From an uncultured Bacteroidales bacterium (GTDB lineage Bacteria > Bacteroidota > Bacteroidia > Bacteroidales > Paludibacteraceae): DNA of 9,340 nt. The stretch is from contig CALFTM010000103.1 of assembly GCA_937916355.1 (NCBI GenBank), positions 1-9,340 on the forward strand. The letters are read 5' to 3'. Shown piece by piece: positions 1-5,704 of this stretch. Made by a program: the position numbers and the translations under genes. The notes below the pieces were generated by a model that was not told the origin of the DNA, did no database searches, and saw nothing but the letters and a program-made list of their open reading frames with translations. The first letter of the stretch is position 1, and the number at the start of each line of letters is the position of its first letter.

Positions 1-56
1 AATCAGCGTTTGAGACTCCTTTTTATATCGTTTTTAGTTTTTATCGGACACTAATG

Positions 57-91
57 AAAAAAAATAGAGATGCGAAATTCGCACCTCTATT
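57..91 (-). terminator. Rho-independent terminator of mdh
   Basis: Positions 63-74 pair with 80-91 to form a 12-bp stem with a 5-nt loop (75-79). The one non-Watson-Crick position (70/84) becomes a G-U wobble in the minus-strand transcript and an A-C mismatch in the plus-strand one, so the hairpin favours minus-strand use. On the minus strand the stem is followed directly by a run of eight U (complement of A57-64). It begins 22 nt past the mdh stop codon, so it most likely ends the mdh transcript. All of this is read directly from the sequence. Confidence 0.88.
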
Positions 92-112
92 CCATACAAT
101 TGAAAAATTTTC

Positions 113-1105
113 TTAGAGATTCTCGTTGTACTTCTTCCAATCCTCGATAGCTGGAAGAACGCCCATAGAGATAACCTCGTCACGCATCTTGCAAAGGTGC
201 TCGTAAGAAGCATCCAAAGCCTTTCTCTCATCAGCAGAAAGGTTAGCCTCAACGTAAGAAACACCATTAGCATCGATCACTGACTTCATAGCCATACATA
301 CGTTCTTGTAACCGTACATACCGTCCTTAACGAAGCAACCTGCAGGCATAGTGAACTTCTTACCTCCCATTGCAGCCTCGATCATTTCGATAGAAACGTA
401 TGCAGGGCTAAGGTTAGAAGAACGACCACGAAGGTTGATGATGTTAGAACCTCCTTGGATAGTCTTTTGCTTGATATCCTCGAAATCAGCAGCAGGAATG
501 TTGTACTCAGCAAGAGCTTTTCCCTTAACCTTCACGTCAGAAGTCACAGGAACCATCTTCTCACCGTGTCCACCAAGAGTAGCGCAACCAGTAACATCGT
601 ATTGAGGGCAATCGAAGTACTTAGCCAACTCACTTTGAAGACGAGTAGAATCCAAACCGGCCAAAGTAGTCACTTGGTTAGGTTTCAAACCTGATTTTAC
701 CAATACAACCAAACCAGTAACATCCGCTGGGTTGAAGATAACAACGATGTGCTCGCAGTTAGGGCAGTACTTCTTCACATTGTCACCGAAGTCAGCAGCG
801 ATTTGAGCATTACCCTTCAAAAGATCCTCACGAGTCATTCCCTCCTTACGAGGTGCACCTCCAGAAGAGATGATGAAAGATGCTCCTGTCAAAGCCTTCT
901 CAACGTTATCAGTAAATTCGAAGTTCACACCATCAAAACCACAGTGACGAAGCTCCTCATACACACCCTCAAGACCCTTCAAATATGGATCATAAAGCAT
1001 GATATTGTTAGTTAAACCCTTAACGGCTGCCAATTGAGCCATAGTTGAACCGATAGCACCAGCAGCGCCTACGATAACCAATTTTTTGTTAGATAAGAAA
1101 CCCAT
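113..1105 (-). CDS. mdh: Malate dehydrogenase (NAD-dependent)
   Basis: Encodes a 330-residue member of the lactate/malate dehydrogenase superfamily, which interconverts malate and oxaloacetate with NAD in the cytoplasm (TCA branch and fumarate/succinate fermentation pathways). Visible landmarks in order: the Rossmann glycine motif GAAGAIG at residues 13-19; Asp39 after beta-2, fitting NAD preference; the mobile substrate loop with Arg86 and Arg92 (APRKEGMTR); the NPAD motif at 125-128; the Asp152/Arg155 pair (LDSTR); and the catalytic histidine His180 in GGHGEKM. The arginine at position 86 of the substrate loop fits malate rather than lactate specificity. Length is normal for the family and there is no frameshift. 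The ATG at 1105 puts the Rossmann strand right at the N-terminus, as expected, and is preceded by an A/T-rich leader without a Shine-Dalgarno sequence. The gene is monocistronic here: its own promoter lies in the divergent region and a terminator follows it. Confidence 0.96.
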   Translation of the reverse strand: MGFLSNKKLVIVGAAGAIGSTMAQLAAVKGLTNNIMLYDPYLKGLEGVYEELRHCGFDGVNFEFTDNVEKALTGASFIISSGGAPRKEGMTREDLLKGNAQIAADFGDNVKKYCPNCEHIVVIFNPADVTGLVVLVKSGLKPNQVTTLAGLDSTRLQSELAKYFDCPQYDVTGCATLGGHGEKMVPVTSDVKVKGKALAEYNIPAADFEDIKQKTIQGGSNIINLRGRSSNLSPAYVSIEMIEAAMGGKKFTMPAGCFVKDGMYGYKNVCMAMKSVIDANGVSYVEANLSADERKALDASYEHLCKMRDEVISMGVLPAIEDWKKYNENL

Positions 1106-1150
1106 AATTAAATTGAATTAGAATTTTTTTTACAATTTTTTTCTAAAACG

Positions 1151-1158
1151 CAAATTTA
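1151..1158 (-). promoter_or_regulatory. Putative -7 promoter element of mdh
   Basis: On the minus strand this reads TAAATTTG followed by C, matching the Bacteroidota sigma-ABfr -7 consensus TAnnTTTG exactly. It would place the transcription start near 1144, giving an A/T-rich leader of about 40 nt before the mdh ATG. I see no clear -33 TTTG at the expected distance, so the call rests on the -7 box and its position. Confidence 0.55.
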
Positions 1159-1175
1159 AAAAAATTTATTCATAT

Positions 1176-1183
1176 TATATTTG
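1176..1183 (+). promoter_or_regulatory. Putative -7 promoter element of the phosphate transporter operon
   Basis: The sequence TATATTTG followed by C is an exact match to the Bacteroidota -7 consensus TAnnTTTG. It would start transcription around position 1190 and leave a leader of about 25 nt before the ATG at 1215. No convincing -33 element and no recognisable PHO-box-like direct repeats are visible upstream. This is the only promoter candidate I see for the three-gene operon, since the gaps between its genes are only 13 and 9 nt. Confidence 0.55.
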
Positions 1184-1214
1184 CACTCGAACAAGTATTT
1201 ACATTCAAATTTTA

Positions 1215-2888
1215 ATGGAGACATTACTTAACATTTTAAATCTTTTAGGATCTCTTGCCATGTTCCTTTATGGAATGAAGATTATGAGCGAGGGATTAGA
1301 GAAATTAGCCGGCGATCAACTCCGAAATGTTTTGGCCGCAATGACCCAAAACCGTTTTGCGGGAGTTTTAACTGGATTGTTCGTAACAGCCCTAATTCAA
1401 AGTTCGAGTGCCACAACCGTCATGGTCGTGAGCTTCGTGAATGCCGGACTCATGAATTTAGCACAAGCCATTGGTGTAATCATGGGTGCCAATATCGGTA
1501 CTACCGTTACGGCATGGATCATTTCCGCTATCGGTTTTAAAGTGGATATCGCCGCCTTTTCCATTCCGCTGTTGGCGATTGGAATGCCTTTGATTTTTTC
1601 TTCTAAATCGAAAAGAAAAAATATTGGTGAGTTCATTTTCGGTTTCTCATTCCTTTTCATGGGACTGAATTTTCTACAAACTGCAGCGAACAGCCTCCAC
1701 ATAGACCAGATTGTGGCAAACATTTTGTCGAACATTCCGTGTGATAATTTCTTGGCAATCATATTGTTCGTCATCATCGGCGCTATCGTGACAGTTATCG
1801 TGCAGTCCAGTTCGGCCATGATGGCGATCACGCTCATGCTTTTCGGCATGAACATTCCGGGCTTCGGATTTGAACAGGCCGCCGCTTTGGCAATGGGACA
1901 AAACATCGGAACAACCATCACCGCATTGATGGCATCCATGACCGCCAATACACAAGCGAAACGTGCGGCATTCGCCCACATGTTCTTCAATGTATTTGGT
2001 GTCGTTTTATTCCTTATTTTCTTCTACCCTACCTGCAACGCAACTACATGGCTTGCAACAGAGATATTCGGAGAAAGTAACGACCTATATAAATTGTCTT
2101 TGTTCCACACTGCCTTCAACATAATCAATACGGTATTACTGATCGGTTTCGTTAAACAAATCGAAATGTTCGTTTGCAAGATACTTCCTTTGAAAGAACA
2201 GGACGAAGAGTACAGATTGCGTTATATCTCCTCTGGTCTGCTTTCTACTTCGGAACTCTCTCTTTTGGAGGCTCAAAAAGAGATTATGAATTTCGGAACC
2301 CGTTGTAAAAGAATGTTCGGTTTTGTGAAAGAGCTTCTGACCATTGAAAAGGATGATGATTTCAACAAACTCTACTCGCGTATAGAAAAATACGAGAAAA
2401 TCACTGACGATATGGAGATGGAAATCGCCAATTACCTACGACAAGTGGGAGAGGGACACTTGTCCAGCGAGTCTAAAATCCATATCCAACAGATGTACAA
2501 ACAAATCTCTGAATTGGAAAGTATCGGTGATTCATGCTTCAACTTGGCGCGAACTCTGAACAGACGTAAGCAGAACAGCAAGGAGAAATTCACAGAAGAG
2601 CAAACAAACAGCATCCGCTCGATGATGGCCCTCGTGGACAACTCACTTGAACAGATGATCAAGAATATCGAATTGGGCGAGCATGAAATGGACTTCAGCT
2701 CTTCTGTCAACATAGAAACTGAAATCAACAACTACAGAAAACAGTTGAGGAGTAAAAATTTCTACGACGTAAAGAATGGTGTCTACTCCTACCAATTGGG
2801 TGTCTTCTATATGGACTTTATCTCCGAGTGTGAAAAACTGGGTGATTACGTAATCAACGTAGTACAAGCTACTCGCAACAACCTATAA
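1215..2888 (+). CDS. Na+/phosphate cotransporter family protein with C-terminal PhoU-like domain
   Basis: A 557-residue inner-membrane protein of the Na/Pi cotransporter II (NptA-like) family, which imports phosphate driven by sodium. The membrane half (about residues 5-315) shows the family's inverted duplication: a QSSSA motif at 62-66 with GANIGTT at 91-97, repeated as QSSSA at 197-201 with GQNIGTT at 228-234. Several hydrophobic segments surround these motifs, for example about 6-22, 179-196, 253-270 and 300-313. From about residue 345 the protein becomes soluble and helical, with PhoU-like acidic metal-binding type motifs (ESIGDSCFN at 435-443; ECEKLGDYVINV at 538-549). The ATG follows the putative promoter leader and starts just before the first membrane helix. 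It is the first gene of an operon: the response regulator begins 13 nt after the stop. The family assignment is secure; phosphate as substrate is inferred from the family and from the PhoU domain. Confidence 0.92.
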   Translation: METLLNILNLLGSLAMFLYGMKIMSEGLEKLAGDQLRNVLAAMTQNRFAGVLTGLFVTALIQSSSATTVMVVSFVNAGLMNLAQAIGVIMGANIGTTVTAWIISAIGFKVDIAAFSIPLLAIGMPLIFSSKSKRKNIGEFIFGFSFLFMGLNFLQTAANSLHIDQIVANILSNIPCDNFLAIILFVIIGAIVTVIVQSSSAMMAITLMLFGMNIPGFGFEQAAALAMGQNIGTTITALMASMTANTQAKRAAFAHMFFNVFGVVLFLIFFYPTCNATTWLATEIFGESNDLYKLSLFHTAFNIINTVLLIGFVKQIEMFVCKILPLKEQDEEYRLRYISSGLLSTSELSLLEAQKEIMNFGTRCKRMFGFVKELLTIEKDDDFNKLYSRIEKYEKITDDMEMEIANYLRQVGEGHLSSESKIHIQQMYKQISELESIGDSCFNLARTLNRRKQNSKEKFTEEQTNSIRSMMALVDNSLEQMIKNIELGEHEMDFSSSVNIETEINNYRKQLRSKNFYDVKNGVYSYQLGVFYMDFISECEKLGDYVINVVQATRNNL

Positions 2889-2901
2889 GTTTTTCTCCAT
2901 A

Positions 2902-3612
2902 ATGGAAAAAAAACATAATATATTGGTAGTGGACGATGAGCCGGATTTATGTGAAATCCTGCAATTCAACCTTGAAATGGAGGGCTACATGGTGGATGTA
3001 GCCAACTCCGCTACCGATGTAATGTCTCTGCCTCTTGCTCATTATGACCTTTTCCTGCTGGATGTGATGATGGGGGAAGTATCTGGTTTCCAACTTGCCG
3101 AAAAATTGAAAATGATTGAAGAAACCTCACATACTCCAGTGATATTTACAACAGCATTGGATGATGAGGATAACATCATCAGAGGTTTCAACATCGGAGC
3201 AGATGACTATATCACCAAACCTATCTCAATTCGTGAACTGAAAGCACGAGTGAAAGCGGTTCTCAGAAGAGGAAACCGAAAGGAGGAGGTGGAGCCTGAA
3301 AAGGGAAAAACAATGATCGGTTCTTCTGAAGGTCTATCCATAAATCTGCAAACTAAATGTGTGATGATGGATGGTGTCGTCGTGGATGCTACAAAGCTCG
3401 AATTTGACCTCCTACGGGTCTTTTTAGAAAATAAAGGTGTGGTCTTTACCCGTGAAGACCTCCTCGCAAGGGCTTGGCCTAAAGATGCTTATGTGACAGA
3501 CCGGACTGTGGATGTCAATATCACCCGCCTGAGGAAAAAAATCGGGAAGTATGGAGCGAACATCAAGACCCGAATCGGATGGGGTTACTACTATAACGAA
3601 TCAGAAGAGTGA
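2902..3612 (+). CDS. OmpR/PhoB-family response regulator transcription factor
   Basis: A 236-residue two-domain response regulator. The receiver domain (about 5-120) has all active-site residues: acidic pair Asp11/Asp12, phospho-acceptor Asp54, Thr84, Tyr103 and Lys106 in the KP motif. After a charged linker (about 124-140) comes a winged-helix DNA-binding domain (about 143-232) with the typical recognition helix DRTVDVNITRLRKKIG (200-215) and a C-terminal GWGYY wing. It should be phosphorylated by the kinase encoded 9 nt downstream and act as a DNA-binding transcription regulator in the cytoplasm. Overall it resembles PhoB/KdpE-type regulators. Co-transcription with a phosphate transporter carrying a PhoU-like domain makes a PhoB-like role the best guess, but no PHO box was found, so I assign no symbol. 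The second codon starts a run of eight A residues (2906-2913). Confidence 0.93.
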   Translation: MEKKHNILVVDDEPDLCEILQFNLEMEGYMVDVANSATDVMSLPLAHYDLFLLDVMMGEVSGFQLAEKLKMIEETSHTPVIFTTALDDEDNIIRGFNIGADDYITKPISIRELKARVKAVLRRGNRKEEVEPEKGKTMIGSSEGLSINLQTKCVMMDGVVVDATKLEFDLLRVFLENKGVVFTREDLLARAWPKDAYVTDRTVDVNITRLRKKIGKYGANIKTRIGWGYYYNESEE

Positions 3613-3621
3613 TTGTAAGCC

Positions 3622-5064
3622 ATGATAAAAGGGAAAAAAAAATCATTCCAGCTGAGACTCTTTTTGAGTGTGGGAGGCATCTTTTTGATATTTGTACTGT
3701 TCTTCTCCATCTTCCAATATAACAGGGAAAAAAACTATAAGGAGAACCAAATCGAAAACAAACTGCAATTGTGTAATTATGAAATCTTCTATAAATTTGG
3801 GAAAGAAGCATTGATGAAAATGGGGTCTAACGATATTGCTATCGACCTACAAAACTACTCTTCAAATAATCTTCGCATCACTATTTTAGATCTTTCAGGT
3901 AATGTCCTAAAAGATAATCTTTGCCATGACATATCTAAAATGGAAAACCATTCGGACAGAAAAGAGATCATAAATGCCATCGAAAAAGGGATGGGGAATG
4001 ATATTAAAAGAGAGTCTGAGTGTCTGGAAGAGTCCTACTTCTACTCCGCCACGAAATTTGACGATATAATAGTCCGTACGGCTGTCCCCTACTCTTCTGA
4101 TATAGCCGAATATTTTGAAACAGACAAAACCTACATCTTACACATTTTGCTAATCACGCTCCTATTGGGTTGGGTACTATACCACAATACACGAAGAATC
4201 AGTAGTCATGTGGAATACCTGAATCAATTCGCCTCCAAAATGAAAAACGGAGAGTACATTGATTCTGATATTGAAAATAAAATACCTAATGACGAATTGG
4301 GAGAAATTTCTAAAACCATCGTTTCACTATACCAGAAACTGAGGCTCTCGGAAGAGGATAAACAAAGAATGAAAAAACAGCTGACACAGAATGTTACGCA
4401 CGAACTGAAAACACCTGCCGCAAGCATTCAGGGATTTTTAGAAACCATACTTCAAAACCCTAACATTCCAGAGGAGAAAAAAAAACATTTTCTGCAAAGA
4501 TGCCTCGCCCAGAGCGAAAGAATGTGCCAACTACTGGCTAATATGGATTCTCTGACCAAACTGGATGATTTTGACCCAAATGAAGAAAAAAAGGAAAACA
4601 TCGTCAAAAAAGAGGTAGATGTGAATGCAATCATACATGCTGCCATCGACGACACAATGCTGCAGGGAAAAGAAAAGGATATTCTGACCACACTCGACAT
4701 CCCAACGAACATAACCGTATGGGGCGATTCAAGTCTGATTTATGGTATCTTCCGAAATTTAATAGACAATAGCATCGCCTACGCAGTAGGGGCTACAACA
4801 ATCGACATCTCTTGCATAAAAAGAGATAATCACTACGAATTCGTCATTTCTGACAATGGATGTGGAGTGCCAAAGGAACATCTCCCTCACATCTTTGAAA
4901 GGTTCTACAGGGTAGATAAGGGTAGAACACGAAAATTGGGCGGAACCGGACTGGGACTCGCAATTGTGAAAAATGCGGTAATACTTCACCATGGAAATAT
5001 TACCGCTTATGCAACTCCCGGAGGAGGACTATCTGTGAAATTCACTCTCCCATCTATTTCATAA
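3622..5064 (+). CDS. Membrane sensor histidine kinase (PhoR-like), partner of the upstream regulator
   Basis: A 480-residue transmembrane histidine kinase. Order of parts: short basic N-terminus; first membrane helix about 11-31; an extracytoplasmic sensor region of about 135 residues (32-168); second membrane helix about 169-187; a HAMP-like linker (190-245); the dimerisation/phospho-acceptor domain with His260 in VTHELKTPAAS; then the ATPase domain with the N box (FRNLIDNS, 377-384), G1 box (DNGCGVP, 411-417), F box (FERFYR, 425-430) and G2 box (GGTGLGLAIVK, 440-450). All catalytic boxes are intact. It sits 9 nt behind the response regulator, so the two are almost certainly a cognate pair. 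Unlike E. coli PhoR it has a sizeable extracytoplasmic domain and no visible cytoplasmic PAS domain. The signal it detects is not readable from the sequence; phosphate is inferred from the neighbouring transporter. Two runs of nine A lie inside the gene (3634-3642 and 4477-4485). Confidence 0.93.
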   Translation: MIKGKKKSFQLRLFLSVGGIFLIFVLFFSIFQYNREKNYKENQIENKLQLCNYEIFYKFGKEALMKMGSNDIAIDLQNYSSNNLRITILDLSGNVLKDNLCHDISKMENHSDRKEIINAIEKGMGNDIKRESECLEESYFYSATKFDDIIVRTAVPYSSDIAEYFETDKTYILHILLITLLLGWVLYHNTRRISSHVEYLNQFASKMKNGEYIDSDIENKIPNDELGEISKTIVSLYQKLRLSEEDKQRMKKQLTQNVTHELKTPAASIQGFLETILQNPNIPEEKKKHFLQRCLAQSERMCQLLANMDSLTKLDDFDPNEEKKENIVKKEVDVNAIIHAAIDDTMLQGKEKDILTTLDIPTNITVWGDSSLIYGIFRNLIDNSIAYAVGATTIDISCIKRDNHYEFVISDNGCGVPKEHLPHIFERFYRVDKGRTRKLGGTGLGLAIVKNAVILHHGNITAYATPGGGLSVKFTLPSIS

Positions 5065-5122
5065 TACCAATTCATAAAAACCGCTTTTACGACCATGCCA
5101 TATACACGGCTAAGCCGAATCA

Positions 5123-5692
5123 TTAGCGGATGATGGTAAACACTCCTCCTTTTTCCAATTTTATGATGGAAGAGGGTTGGGAAGGACTTTCTTCTTCTTG
5201 ACGATATTTCACCACATAATCAACACCCTTTTTTATCTCCTCGCTAATCTCATGAAAACTCTTAGGTGATGGGGAACCACTGATATTGGCAGAAGTGGAG
5301 ACTATTGGTGCTCTAAACGCTTCACAGAGACTTTTTGAAAAGGCCTCATGGGTGATGCGGATTCCAACGCTCCCATCCTCCGCAATTAAGTTAGGGGCAA
5401 CCATCTTGGCTCCCGAATAGATAATTGTAAGTGGTTTGTCCGTTACCTCTATGAGGTTATAGGCGATGTCGGGCACCTCATCCACAATTCGCTCAAGTTT
5501 GGCAATATGGTCTGTCAATACCAACATGGATTTGTTGTCCGCACGTTTCTTTAGTTCATAAATCTTTTTCACCGCCTGCTCATTGGTCGCATCACACCCG
5601 ATTCCCCAGATAGTGTCTGTCGGGTATAAGATGATACCTCCTGCCTTCAAAACCTTAACGGCTTCCCTTATATCGTTTCTGAAATCTTCCAT
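5123..5692 (-). CDS. tsaC: Threonylcarbamoyl-AMP synthase (TsaC/YrdC family)
   Basis: A 189-residue YrdC-domain protein that makes threonylcarbamoyl-AMP from threonine, bicarbonate and ATP, the first step of the universal tRNA t6A37 modification in the cytoplasm. Recognisable family signatures are YPTDTIWGIGCDA at 23-35, the KKRADNKSM segment at 48-56 (family KxR...K nucleotide/substrate-binding motif), KPLTIIY at 86-92, and STSANISG at 132-139. It is the short, single-domain TsaC form with no Sua5-type C-terminal domain. It starts 12 nt downstream of the uvrA stop codon, so it is probably co-transcribed with uvrA. It converges with the histidine kinase gene, leaving a 58-bp gap in which I see no convincing terminator. 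The related YciO paralogue group is the main alternative, but the motifs and length fit TsaC. Confidence 0.88.
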   Translation of the reverse strand: MEDFRNDIREAVKVLKAGGIILYPTDTIWGIGCDATNEQAVKKIYELKKRADNKSMLVLTDHIAKLERIVDEVPDIAYNLIEVTDKPLTIIYSGAKMVAPNLIAEDGSVGIRITHEAFSKSLCEAFRAPIVSTSANISGSPSPKSFHEISEEIKKGVDYVVKYRQEEESPSQPSSIIKLEKGGVFTIIR

Positions 5693-5704
5693 TTTGTAAT
5701 TCAG

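Noticed and set aside
1106..1214. PHO box upstream of the phosphate operon
   Set aside because: No pair of spaced CTGTCAT-like direct repeats could be found in the intergenic region.
1397..1990. 197-residue open frame antisense to the phosphate transporter
   Set aside because: Methionine- and alanine-rich with no domain pattern; it is the complement of a strongly supported coding sequence.
5107..5117. Small hairpin CGGC-TAA-GCCG between the convergent kinase and tsaC genes
   Set aside because: Only a 4-bp stem with a 3-nt loop and no T-run on either strand, so too weak to call a terminator.
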